From contig NZ_JOFH01000006.1 of NCBI RefSeq assembly GCF_000721235.1, positions 1-64,000 of the forward strand: DNA of 64,000 nt, given 5' to 3'. A program made the position numbers and the translations under genes. Source of the DNA: Streptomyces olivaceus (GTDB lineage: Bacteria; Actinomycetota; Actinomycetes; Streptomycetales; Streptomycetaceae). Each line of letters opens with the position of its first letter. Within the stretch, counting starts at the first letter, position 1. Shown one piece after another: positions 1-7,899 of this stretch. A model generated the notes under the pieces. That model saw only the letters and a list, made by a program, of their open reading frames with translations. It was not told the DNA's origin and did not search any database.

Positions 1-102
1 TAGACGTCGCAATCCACACCGAACCGGAAGGCCCTCACCTGTTCAAGCTCCCCCAGCCGAGACCTGGCTCACCTGCCCACAACCTCCCCGGACAGAACAA
101 CT

Positions 103-193
103 AGGGGGCGTCGTTTGGATCTTGCCGGGGGTCGCGGGGTCTGGCAACAAGGTGCCGTTGCCTGATACCGACCAGATCCAAACGACACCCCCT
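103..193. repeat. MITE-like or REP-like element with 20-bp terminal inverted repeats
   Basis: The arms at 103-122 and 174-193 are inverted complements with one mismatch (core GTCGTTTGGATCT facing AGATCCAAACGAC). They enclose about 51 bp that can pair further (TTGCC/GGCAA segments). There is no coding sequence and no obvious target-site duplication. It sits in the non-coding stretch before the first gene. I recall the GTCGTTTGGATC motif as common between Streptomyces genes, but that is from memory. A plain RNA hairpin or terminator of an upstream gene outside the window is the alternative. Confidence 0.6.
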
Positions 194-331
194 GGAGCAG
201 ACCGGCCCCGGGCCACGTCGACGTTGCGGTTGGGGACCGATATGCGGACGAGGTCTTCCGCCGTCTTGACACCGTCACCTACATTTCGTGCGCACTGCAC
301 GAGGTGATCAGCGAGGGGACGGAGCCGCCGC
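194..331. other. Intergenic stretch upstream of the symporter genes
   Basis: No gene is supported in the first 331 bases. Apart from the inverted repeat at 103-193, a TTGACA (266-271) is present, but no well-placed -10 hexamer follows at 16-18 bp. A purine-rich stretch (GAGGGGACGGAG) just before 332 can act as ribosome binding site for the DUF3311 gene. Confidence 0.35.
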
Positions 332-619
332 ATGCCGAAAGAACCGGAAGAGCCGGAAGCGAGCAGAGAGCCGGTGGTGACGCCGGTGCGCGTCGTCATC
401 GGGCTCTGCCTCGTCGCGCCGTTCGTCGCCATGCTGTGGGTGGGTTCGTTCGCGAAGACCGACCCGACCTTCATCGGCATCCCGTTCTTCTACTGGTACC
501 AGATGGCCTGGGTGCCGATCTCCAGCGCGCTCACCGTGACCGCGTACAAGCTGTGGCAGCGGGACCAGCGCGGACGCGCCGCCGCCCACGTGACCGCGAA
601 GGGCGGTGAGCCGCGATGA
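332..619 (+). CDS. DUF3311 small membrane protein, partner of the sodium:solute symporter
   Basis: A 95-aa protein with two hydrophobic segments (about residues 17-40 and 45-65), an acidic N-terminus and a basic C-terminus. This matches small DUF3311 proteins, typically encoded immediately upstream of sodium:solute symporters in actinobacteria. The ATG is preceded by GGAG, and its stop overlaps the symporter start (ATGA at 616-619), so the two are translationally coupled. Family knowledge suggests an accessory role in the transport complex at the inner membrane, but the biochemical role is not established. The short length and paired helices resemble the small subunits of two-component symporters. 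The pairing is well supported, the function only inferred. Confidence 0.8.
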   Translation: MPKEPEEPEASREPVVTPVRVVIGLCLVAPFVAMLWVGSFAKTDPTFIGIPFFYWYQMAWVPISSALTVTAYKLWQRDQRGRAAAHVTAKGGEPR

Positions 620-2226
620 ACGACGGCGTGAACGGCGTCGCGCTCGGCGTCTTCATCTTCTTCTTCGTCCTCGTCACCGCCATGGGCTTCCTCGCCGCCC
701 GCTGGCGCCGGGCCGAGAACGAGCACAGCCTCGACGAGTGGGGCCTGGGCGGGCGCTCGTTCGGCACCTGGGTCACCTGGTTCCTGCTGGGCGGCGACCT
801 GTACACGGCGTACACCTTCGTGGCCGTCCCGGCGGCGATCTACGCGGCCGGCGCGTCCGGCTTCTTCGCGGTGCCGTACACGATCCTGGTCTACCCGCTG
901 ATCTTCACCTTCCTGCCCCGCCTGTGGTCGGTCTCGCACAAGCACGGGTACGTGACGACCTCGGACTTCGTGCGCGGCCGGTTCGGCTCCAAGGGCCTGT
1001 CGCTGGCCGTTGCCGTCACCGGCATCCTGGCGACCATGCCGTACATCGCGCTGCAACTCGTCGGCATCCAGGCCGTCCTGGACGTGATGGGCGTCGGCGG
1101 CGGCGAGGACACCAACTGGTTCATCAAGGACCTGCCGCTGCTGATCGCCTTCGGCGTGCTCGCGGCGTACACCTACTCGTCGGGGCTGCGCGCGCCCGCG
1201 CTGATCGCGTTCGTCAAGGACACGCTGATCTACATCGTGATCGCCGTGGCGATCATCTACATCCCGATCAAGCTCGGCGGCTTCGACGACATCTTCGCCG
1301 CGGCGAACGACAAGTTCACCTCGGCGGGCAGCGGCGCGCTGACTCCGGACCACGGGGGCCAGTGGACGTACGCGACGCTGGCGCTCGGTTCCGCGCTGGC
1401 GCTGTTCATGTACCCGCACTCGATCACCGCGACGCTGTCCTCGCGCAGCCGCGAGGTGATCCGCCGCAACACCACGATCCTGCCGCTGTACTCGCTGATG
1501 CTGGGCCTGCTGGCGCTGCTCGGCTTCATGGCGATCGCGGCCGGGGTCAAGGTGGACAACGGCCAGCTCGCGATCCCGCAGCTGTTCGAGAACATGTTCC
1601 CGGACTGGTTCGCGGGCGTGGCCTTCGCGGCGATCGGCATCGGCGCCCTGGTCCCGGCGGCGATCATGTCGATCGCGGCCGCGAACCTGTTCACCCGCAA
1701 CATCTACAAGGACTTCATCAAGCCGGACGCCACGCCGGCGCAGGAGACGAAGGTCTCCAAGCTGGTGTCCCTCCTGGTGAAGGTGGGCGCGCTGATCTTC
1801 GTCCTCGGCATGGACAAGACGGTCGCGATCAACTTCCAGCTGCTGGGCGGCATCTGGATCCTGCAGACCTTCCCCGCCCTGGTCGGCGGCCTGTTCACCC
1901 GCTGGTTCCACCGCTGGGCCCTGCTCGGCGGCTGGGCGGTCGGCATGGTCTACGGCACGGTCGCCGCCTACGGTGTCGCCTCGCCGACGCAGGCGCACTT
2001 CGGCGGCTCCTCCGACGAGATCCCCGGCATCGGCGAGATCGGCTACATCGGTCTCACCGCCATCGTGCTGAACGCGCTGGTCACCGTCGTCCTGACCTTC
2101 GTCCTGCGGGCGGTCAAGGCGCCCGACGGCGTCGACGAGACGAGGCCGGCCGACTACACGGCGGACGTCGGCGACCCGGGCGTCCAGGAGGAACTGCCGC
2201 CGGCGACGGCGGGCAGCTCGCACTGA
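616..2226 (+). CDS. Sodium:solute symporter (SSS family), monocarboxylate transporter MctP-like
   Basis: A 536-aa polytopic membrane protein with at least 12 hydrophobic segments, starting within the overlap with the DUF3311 gene. The N-terminal signature (EWGLGGRSFGTWVTWFLLGG, about residues 40-60), the TTSDFVRGRFGS segment and the conserved core around residues 330-360 place it in the SSS family. The closest type is the MctP/YodF branch that moves short monocarboxylates such as lactate, pyruvate or alanine with sodium. The C-terminal 35 residues are hydrophilic and probably cytoplasmic. Substrate identity is inferred from family resemblance. No regulator lies beside it; the next gene is an unrelated acetyltransferase. 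Confidence 0.85.
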   Translation: MNDGVNGVALGVFIFFFVLVTAMGFLAARWRRAENEHSLDEWGLGGRSFGTWVTWFLLGGDLYTAYTFVAVPAAIYAAGASGFFAVPYTILVYPLIFTFLPRLWSVSHKHGYVTTSDFVRGRFGSKGLSLAVAVTGILATMPYIALQLVGIQAVLDVMGVGGGEDTNWFIKDLPLLIAFGVLAAYTYSSGLRAPALIAFVKDTLIYIVIAVAIIYIPIKLGGFDDIFAAANDKFTSAGSGALTPDHGGQWTYATLALGSALALFMYPHSITATLSSRSREVIRRNTTILPLYSLMLGLLALLGFMAIAAGVKVDNGQLAIPQLFENMFPDWFAGVAFAAIGIGALVPAAIMSIAAANLFTRNIYKDFIKPDATPAQETKVSKLVSLLVKVGALIFVLGMDKTVAINFQLLGGIWILQTFPALVGGLFTRWFHRWALLGGWAVGMVYGTVAAYGVASPTQAHFGGSSDEIPGIGEIGYIGLTAIVLNALVTVVLTFVLRAVKAPDGVDETRPADYTADVGDPGVQEELPPATAGSSH

Positions 2227-2310
2227 CCCCCGGTTCACTTGCCGTGCCCGGACGGGCCGTCGGAGAGATCCGGCGGCCCGTTGTCGTACCCGTGGGGCAC
2301 ACTCGGCGTC

Positions 2311-2862
2311 ATGGACTTCGTGATTCGGCGGGCGAACACCGAGGAGTACGCCGCCCTCGGCGAGATCACCGCGCAGGCCTACCTGCGCGACGGCCTCCTC
2401 GACTTCGGGGAGAGCGACGCCTACCTCGACAAGCTGCGCGACGTGGGCGAACGGGCCGCGGCGGCCGAGGTGCTGGTCGCCGCCGCGGACGACCTGGTGC
2501 TCGGCGGCGTGACCTTCGTGCCGTCCGGCGGCCCGATGGCGGAGATCGCCCGGCCCGGCGAGGCGGAGATACGCATGCTGGCCGTCGCCCGCGAAGCACG
2601 CGGCCGGGGCGCCGGCGAGGCGCTCGTGCGGGCCTGCGTCGACCGTGCCCGGTCGGTGCCGGACTGCACGGGCGTCGTGCTGTCGACCCAGCGCACCATG
2701 CGCGCCGCCCACCGCATCTACGCCCGCCTGGGCTTCACCCGCGCCCCCGGCCGCGACTGGAACCCGCTGCCGGAGCTGGACGGCATCACGCTCCTCACCT
2801 ACGAACTGGGGCTCCGAGACCCGGGGCCCGAGGCTCCGGACCCCGCCGGAGAGACCGCCTGA
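2311..2862 (+). CDS. GNAT-family N-acetyltransferase
   Basis: 183 aa carrying the GNAT fold. The acetyl-CoA-binding motif A is visible as IRMLAVAREARGRGAGEALV (R/Q-x-x-G-x-G/A form, about residues 88-107), followed by the C-terminal beta-strand segment AAHRIYARLGF (about 132-142). The ATG at 2311 was chosen over an in-frame upstream start at 2239 because the conserved domain begins immediately (MDFVIRRANTEEY). A CACACT -10-like hexamer (2298-2303) also ends 7 bp before it, which predicts a leaderless message. The acceptor substrate cannot be read from the sequence. It is separate from the symporter pair (84-bp gap). Confidence 0.85.
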   Translation: MDFVIRRANTEEYAALGEITAQAYLRDGLLDFGESDAYLDKLRDVGERAAAAEVLVAAADDLVLGGVTFVPSGGPMAEIARPGEAEIRMLAVAREARGRGAGEALVRACVDRARSVPDCTGVVLSTQRTMRAAHRIYARLGFTRAPGRDWNPLPELDGITLLTYELGLRDPGPEAPDPAGETA

Positions 2863-2874
2863 CGGCACATCGGG

Positions 2875-2921
2875 ACACAACATCTGGGGGTGCTGGCGCG
2901 GCCCGGCACAAGATGTATGCT
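2875..2921 (+). promoter_or_regulatory. Tandem NrdR boxes in the nrdAB promoter
   Basis: Two imperfect 16-bp sites, ACACAACATCTGGGGG (2875-2890) and GCACAAGATGTATGCT (2906-2921), are centred 31 bp apart. That is three helical turns, the spacing expected for NrdR. The second contains TATGCT, which can serve as the -10 element, so NrdR binding would block the promoter. NrdR repression of nrdABS is established in S. coelicolor; assigning these exact bases is my reading. Confidence 0.7.
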
Positions 2922-3060
2922 CGTGCTCGCTGTCGCCGCAGGGGAATCCGGTGCGAATCCGGAACTGTCCCGCAACGGTGTACATGCGTGTCTCCGTACG
3001 TCCGCGTACGTCTTCGCACGCATGTCCAGTCCGAACACCTGCCGACGGTGCGCCCGGCCG
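2922..3060 (+). promoter_or_regulatory. Adenosylcobalamin (B12) riboswitch upstream of nrdA
   Basis: The leader holds the cobalamin riboswitch core: GGGGAATCCGGTGCGAATCC (2941-2960), then the ACTGTCCCGCAACGGTG segment (2964-2980). A B12-box-like sequence CAGTCCGAACACCTGCCGA lies at 3027-3045. About 120 nt of GC-rich, hairpin-forming sequence separates it from the nrdA start and can serve as expression platform. In S. coelicolor this arrangement is known to switch off class Ia reductase when coenzyme B12 is available for the class II enzyme. Exact boundaries are approximate. Confidence 0.9.
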
Positions 3061-3185
3061 TCCCGGTCCGGGTGCCTTGACGTCCGGGCCTCGTGGAATG
3101 GGCCGGTGGGCGCGACGCCGCGTGCGTTCGTGAGCTGCCTCCTGCCTTCCGCCTGGCCCCGTGCCGAGCGAGGGAGTGCCCCCAC

Positions 3186-5591
3186 GTGACCATCGCGCCA
3201 GCCGACCCGGCTTCAGCGACCCCGGTGACGGCCGAAGCCGCCCCGGTGACAGCCGACCCCGCGACCGGGGGTTCCGACGGCCCCGGTGCGGCCCTGCTGC
3301 GGACCCTGACGGCGCTGACCGCCGACCTGCCCGACGCGGACCCCGGCCGGGTGGCCGCCGCCGCGCTGCGCGGCCGCTCCGCCCGCGCCGACGAGGCCGA
3401 GCTGCGCGAGCTGGCCACGGAGGCGGCCGCCGGGCTGATCTCCGAGGACCCGGTCTACTCCCGGCTGGCCGCCCGGCTGCTGACCCTCGGCATCCGCGCC
3501 GAGGCCGCCTCCCAGGGCGTCACCTCGTTCAGCGGCTCGGTCGCCACCGGTCACCGCGAGGGCCTGATCGCCGACCGCACCGCCGCGTTCGTACGGCTGC
3601 ACACCGGGCGGCTGGACGCCCTGGTCGACCCGGCCGCCGACGACCGCTTCGGGTACTTCGGGCTGCGCACCGTGTACAGCCGCTACCTCCTGCGGCATCC
3701 GATCACCCGCAAGGTCGTCGAGACGCCCCAGCACTTCCTGCTCCGCGTGGCCTCGGGACTCGCCGAGGACGACGGCGCCCGCGCCGTCGACGAGGTCGCC
3801 GCGCTGTACGGCCTGATGAGCCGCCTCGACTACCTCCCCTCCTCCCCCACCCTCTTCAACTCCGGCACCCGGCACGCCCAGATGTCGTCCTGCTATCTCC
3901 TGGACTCCCCCAAGGACGAGCTGGACTCCCTCTACGACCGCCTCCACCAGGTCGCCCGGCTGTCCAAGCACGCCGGCGGCATCGGCATCGCCTACTCCCG
4001 CGTCCGCGCCCGGGGTTCGCTGATCCGCGGCACCAACGGGCACTCCAACGGCATCGTGCCGTTCCTGAAGACGCTGGACGCCTCGGTGGCGGCGGTGAAC
4101 CAGGGCGGCCGGCGCAAGGGCGCGGCGGCGGTCTACCTGGAGACCTGGCACGCGGACGTCGAGGAGTTCCTGGAGCTGCGGGACAACACCGGCGAGGACG
4201 CCCGCCGCACGCACAACCTCAACCTGGCGCACTGGATCCCGGACGAGTTCATGCGCCGGGTGGACGCCGACGGGACCTGGTCGCTCTTCTCGCCCGCCGA
4301 CGTGCCCGAGCTGACCGACCTGTGGGGCGAGGAGTTCGACGAGGCGTACCGCGGGGCGGAGGCGAAGGGGCTGGCCCGCAGGACGCTGCCCGCGCGGGAG
4401 CTGTACGGCCGCATGATGCGCACCCTCGCGCAGACCGGCAACGGCTGGATGACCTTCAAGGACACCGCCAACCGCACGGCGAACCAGACGGCCCTCCCCG
4501 GCCACGTCGTGCACTCCTCCAACCTCTGCACGGAGATCCTCGAGGTCACCGACGACGGCGAGACGGCGGTCTGCAACCTCGGGTCGGTCAACCTCGGCGC
4601 GTTCGTCGACGAGGCGGGCGGCGGCATGGACTGGGAGCGGCTGGACGCCACCGTCCGCACCGCCGTGACCTTCCTGGACCGGGTCGTCGACATCAACTTC
4701 TACCCGACCGAGCAGGCGGGCCGCTCCAACGCCCGCTGGCGCCCGGTCGGGCTGGGCGCGATGGGCCTGCAGGACGTCTTCTTCCGGCTGCGCCTGCCCT
4801 TCGACTCGCCCGAGGCCAGGGTCCTGTCCACCCGCATCGCCGAGCGGATCATGCTCGCCGCGTACGAGACCTCCGCCGACCTCGCCGAACGCGAGGGGCC
4901 CGCGCCGGCCTGGGAGGAGACGCGTACGGCCCGGGGCGTGCTGCACCCGGACCACTACGAAGTGGCGCACACCTGGCCGGAGCGGTGGGCCGCGCTGCGC
5001 GAGCGGATGGCGACGACCGGCCTGCGCAACTCCCTGCTCCTCGCCATCGCGCCGACCGCGACCATCGCCTCCATCGCGGGCGCCTACGAGTGCATCGAGC
5101 CGCAGGTGTCCAACCTGTTCAAGCGCGAGACGCTGTCCGGCGAGTTCCTCCAGGTCAACTCCTACCTGGTCGACGACCTCAAGCACCTCGGCGTGTGGGA
5201 CGCCCGCACCCGTGAGGCGCTGCGCGAGGCGAACGGCTCGGTGCAGGGCTTCTCGTGGATCCCCGAGGACGTGCGCGCGCTGTACCGCACCGCCTGGGAG
5301 ATCCCGCAGCGCGGCCTGATCGACATGGCCGCCGCCCGCACCCCGTACCTCGACCAGGCCCAGTCGCTGAACCTGTTCCTGGAGACGCCGACCATCGGGA
5401 AGCTCTCCTCGATGTACGCGTACGCCTGGAAGCAGGGCCTGAAGACGACGTACTACCTGCGCTCGCGCCCGGCGACCCGGATCGCCCGCGCCGCGGCCCG
5501 GAGCGCCACCGTCCCCGTGCAGGCCGCCCCGGACCCCGAAGCGGTCGCCTGCTCCCTGGAGAACCCCGAGTCCTGCGAGGCATGCCAGTAA
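3186..5591 (+). CDS. nrdA: Class Ia ribonucleoside-diphosphate reductase, large (alpha) subunit
   Basis: 801 aa. It reduces ribonucleotides to deoxyribonucleotides together with NrdB. All catalytic features are present: redox Cys236 (SSCYLL), the NLCTE loop with Asn446, the thiyl-radical Cys448 and Glu450, second redox Cys463 (AVCNLG), the radical-transfer tyrosine pair (TTYYLRSR near residues 762-769), and a C-terminal CEAC thiol pair (Cys797/Cys800) for thioredoxin reduction. The first 90 residues are Ala/Pro-rich, with no convincing ATP-cone. GTG at 3186 was chosen because AGGGAG lies 9 nt upstream, at the end of the riboswitch leader. The stop overlaps nrdB by one base. Expression should be repressed by NrdR and by adenosylcobalamin. 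Confidence 0.97.
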   Translation: MTIAPADPASATPVTAEAAPVTADPATGGSDGPGAALLRTLTALTADLPDADPGRVAAAALRGRSARADEAELRELATEAAAGLISEDPVYSRLAARLLTLGIRAEAASQGVTSFSGSVATGHREGLIADRTAAFVRLHTGRLDALVDPAADDRFGYFGLRTVYSRYLLRHPITRKVVETPQHFLLRVASGLAEDDGARAVDEVAALYGLMSRLDYLPSSPTLFNSGTRHAQMSSCYLLDSPKDELDSLYDRLHQVARLSKHAGGIGIAYSRVRARGSLIRGTNGHSNGIVPFLKTLDASVAAVNQGGRRKGAAAVYLETWHADVEEFLELRDNTGEDARRTHNLNLAHWIPDEFMRRVDADGTWSLFSPADVPELTDLWGEEFDEAYRGAEAKGLARRTLPARELYGRMMRTLAQTGNGWMTFKDTANRTANQTALPGHVVHSSNLCTEILEVTDDGETAVCNLGSVNLGAFVDEAGGGMDWERLDATVRTAVTFLDRVVDINFYPTEQAGRSNARWRPVGLGAMGLQDVFFRLRLPFDSPEARVLSTRIAERIMLAAYETSADLAEREGPAPAWEETRTARGVLHPDHYEVAHTWPERWAALRERMATTGLRNSLLLAIAPTATIASIAGAYECIEPQVSNLFKRETLSGEFLQVNSYLVDDLKHLGVWDARTREALREANGSVQGFSWIPEDVRALYRTAWEIPQRGLIDMAAARTPYLDQAQSLNLFLETPTIGKLSSMYAYAWKQGLKTTYYLRSRPATRIARAAARSATVPVQAAPDPEAVACSLENPESCEACQ

Positions 5592-6631
5592 TGACCACCG
5601 AGATCCCCGCGAACCCCGCGAACCGCGCCGTCAAGAACCTGCTCGACCCGGGCTTCGAGCTGACGCTGCGCCCCATGCGCTACCCGGACTTCTACGAGCG
5701 CTACCGGGACGCCATCAAGAACACCTGGCACGTGGAGGAGGTCGACCTCCACTCGGACGTCGCCGACCTCGCGAAGCTCAGCCCCGAGGAGCAGCACCTG
5801 ATCGGCCGGCTGGTGGCCTTCTTCGCCACCGGCGACTCGATCGTCGCGAACAACCTGGTGCTGACCCTCTACAAGCACATCAACTCCCCCGAGGCGCGGC
5901 TGTACCTCTCCCGCCAGCTCTTCGAGGAGGCCGTCCACGTCCAGTTCTACCTGACGCTCCTGGACACCTATCTGCCCGACCCGGACGACCGCGCCGCCGC
6001 CTTCGCGGCCGTGGAGAACATCCCGTCCATCAGGGAGAAGGCCGAGTTCTGCTTCAGGTGGATGGACTCGGTCGAGTCGATCGACCGGCTGGAGAGCCGG
6101 TCCGACCGGCGCCGCTTCCTGCTCAACCTGATCTGCTTCGCCGCGTGCATCGAGGGCCTGTTCTTCTACGGCGCCTTCGCCTACGTCTACTGGTTCCGCA
6201 GCCGGGGGCTCCTGCACGGCCTGGCCACCGGCACCAACTGGGTGTTCCGCGACGAGACCATGCACATGTCCTTCGCGTTCGACGTCGTCGACACCGTGCG
6301 CAAGGAGGAGCCGGAGCTGTTCGACGGGGCGCTGGAGCAGCAGGTCACCGACATGCTGCGGGAGGCCGTCGAGGCCGAGCTGCAGTTCGCTCGCGACCTG
6401 TGCGGCGACGGCCTCCCGGGCATGAACACCGACTCGATGCGGCAGTACCTGGAGTGCGTGGCCGACCAGCGTCTGACGCGGCTCGGCTTCGCCCCGGTGT
6501 ACGGCTCCGAGAACCCCTTCTCCTTCATGGAGTTGCAGGGGGTTCAGGAGCTGACCAACTTCTTCGAGCGGCGCCCCTCGGCGTACCAGGTGGCGGTGGA
6601 GGGCACCGTCGACCTGTCCGAGGACTTCTGA
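5591..6631 (+). CDS. nrdB: Class Ia ribonucleotide reductase, small (beta) subunit
   Basis: 346 aa. It carries the di-iron/tyrosyl radical cofactor that fires NrdA. Metal ligands read as Asp82, Glu113, His116, Glu188, Glu222 and His225, with the radical Tyr120 four residues after His116 (EEAVHVQFY). It is therefore a normal tyrosyl-radical enzyme rather than a Phe-substituted class Ic type. The ATG at 5591 overlaps the nrdA stop (TAATG) and is served by GCGAGG about 10 nt upstream. The in-frame ATG at 5582 is too close to that site. The end of the gene overlaps a possible antisense small gene (6544-6789). Confidence 0.97.
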   Translation: MTTEIPANPANRAVKNLLDPGFELTLRPMRYPDFYERYRDAIKNTWHVEEVDLHSDVADLAKLSPEEQHLIGRLVAFFATGDSIVANNLVLTLYKHINSPEARLYLSRQLFEEAVHVQFYLTLLDTYLPDPDDRAAAFAAVENIPSIREKAEFCFRWMDSVESIDRLESRSDRRRFLLNLICFAACIEGLFFYGAFAYVYWFRSRGLLHGLATGTNWVFRDETMHMSFAFDVVDTVRKEEPELFDGALEQQVTDMLREAVEAELQFARDLCGDGLPGMNTDSMRQYLECVADQRLTRLGFAPVYGSENPFSFMELQGVQELTNFFERRPSAYQVAVEGTVDLSEDF

Positions 6632-6789
6632 GCCCGCTTCTCCGCCCTGTGCCCCTTCTCGGCCTCCCTGAGCTGACGGTCGATGCGCCGGTCGCGCACG
6701 ATGCCGATCACCGAGGGGAGGACCATGAGGACGAGGAGTCCGAAGGTCGCGAGCATTCCGACAAGGCCTTCAATCTGGTTTCCGGTCAT
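6544..6789 (-). CDS. Possible small single-pass membrane protein antisense to the nrdB end
   Basis: An 81-aa reading frame on the minus strand: one strongly hydrophobic stretch (GLVGMLATFGLLVLMVLPSV, about residues 8-27), then a charged basic/acidic tail (RDRRIDRQLREAEKG). This is the layout of a small N-out/C-in membrane protein and is unusual for a random antisense frame. It fills the 250-bp gap between nrdB and nrdS but overlaps the last 88 bp of nrdB. The nearest Shine-Dalgarno-like AAGGAG is 22 nt from the ATG, too far, so translation is doubtful. I do not recognise a family. Confidence 0.4.
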   Translation of the reverse strand: MTGNQIEGLVGMLATFGLLVLMVLPSVIGIVRDRRIDRQLREAEKGHRAEKRAQKSSDRSTVPSTATWYAEGRRSKKLVSS

Positions 6790-6881
6790 GACACCACTGT
6801 CGTACCGGAGACTCCTTACCGTCAGTGGCAGGACTGCCGTAGGACCTCGATTTCCTGCCACATCCGAGGCACACTGGCGGC

Positions 6882-7850
6882 ATGCTGCAGAACGTGGCCG
6901 CCGTCGTGCTTGACGGGGTGCATCCCTTCGAACTGGGCGTGATCTGCGAGGTCTTCGGCATCGACCGGAGCGACGAGGGCCTTCCCGGGTACGACTTCGC
7001 GGTCGTCTCCGCGGAGGGCCCCGCGCTCGGCACGCATGTCGGCGGGCTGACCGTCTCCACGCCGTACGGACTCGACCGGCTGGAGGAGGCCGACCTGATC
7101 GCGGTGCCGGCGGGCAGCGACTTCCTCCGCCGCCCGTACCCGCCCGACCTGCTGGCCGCCCTGCGTGAGGCGACCGAGCGGGGCACCCGGGTGCTGAGCG
7201 TGTGCTCGGGGGTCTTCGTGCTCGGCGCCGCGGGCCTGCTGGACGGGCGGCGGTGCGCGGTGCACTGGCACCACGCGGCCGAGCTGAGCCGGCTCTATCC
7301 GCGGGCCCGGGTCGCGCCGGACGTGCTCTACGTCGACGAGGACCCGGTCATCACCTCCGCCGGAACCGCCGCCGGCATCGACGCCTGCCTGCACATCGTG
7401 CGCAAGGAGCAGGGGCCGGAGGTCGCCAACAGGATCGCCCGGCGCATGGTGGTGCCGCCGCACCGGGACGGCGGCCAGGCCCAGTACATCGAACGGCCGC
7501 TGCCGCGCTCCTCCTGCGACACCGTCGGCGAGGTGCTGGCCTGGATGGACCAGCACCTCGACGAGGAGGTGACCGTCGAACAGCTCGCGGCCCGGGCGCA
7601 CATGTCCCCGCGGACCTTCGCCCGCCGCTTCCAGCAGGAGACGGGGACGACCCCCTACCGCTGGCTCCTGCGCCAGCGCGTGCTGCTGGCCCAGCGGCTC
7701 CTGGAGGCGACGGACGAGACGATGGACACCATCGCCGGGCGCACCGGTTTCGGCACGGCGGCGGCCCTGCGGCACCAGTTCGTCCGGGCCCTGGGCACCA
7801 CCCCGTACGCCTACCGGCGCACGTTCCGGGGCCCGGAGGCCGCCGCCTGA
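6882..7850 (+). CDS. nrdS: AraC-family (GlxA-like) regulator of the nrd locus
   Basis: 322 aa. The N-terminal 170 residues form a DJ-1/PfpI (class I amidotransferase-like) domain, with the nucleophile-elbow region CSGVFVLGAAGLLDGR and a following histidine pair. The C-terminal 100 residues carry a double helix-turn-helix AraC domain (about 225-318, with RTFARRFQQETGTTPYRWL and a second HTH). In S. coelicolor the third gene of nrdABS is an AraC-like protein called nrdS, and the position here fits. CACACT ends 6 bp before the ATG, so a separate leaderless transcript is also likely. The 250-bp gap from nrdB means co-transcription is not certain. Confidence 0.85.
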   Translation: MLQNVAAVVLDGVHPFELGVICEVFGIDRSDEGLPGYDFAVVSAEGPALGTHVGGLTVSTPYGLDRLEEADLIAVPAGSDFLRRPYPPDLLAALREATERGTRVLSVCSGVFVLGAAGLLDGRRCAVHWHHAAELSRLYPRARVAPDVLYVDEDPVITSAGTAAGIDACLHIVRKEQGPEVANRIARRMVVPPHRDGGQAQYIERPLPRSSCDTVGEVLAWMDQHLDEEVTVEQLAARAHMSPRTFARRFQQETGTTPYRWLLRQRVLLAQRLLEATDETMDTIAGRTGFGTAAALRHQFVRALGTTPYAYRRTFRGPEAAA

Positions 7851-7899
7851 GCCGTCGGAACCCCCGGAACCGTCGCCGCCGCCCGAGCCGTCGGCGCCG

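Noticed and set aside
490..2985. Long open frame on the minus strand, opposite the symporter and GNAT genes
   Set aside because: Low-complexity Arg/Gly/Glu/Asp-rich translation with no domain; it is the expected shadow frame of a very GC-rich coding strand.
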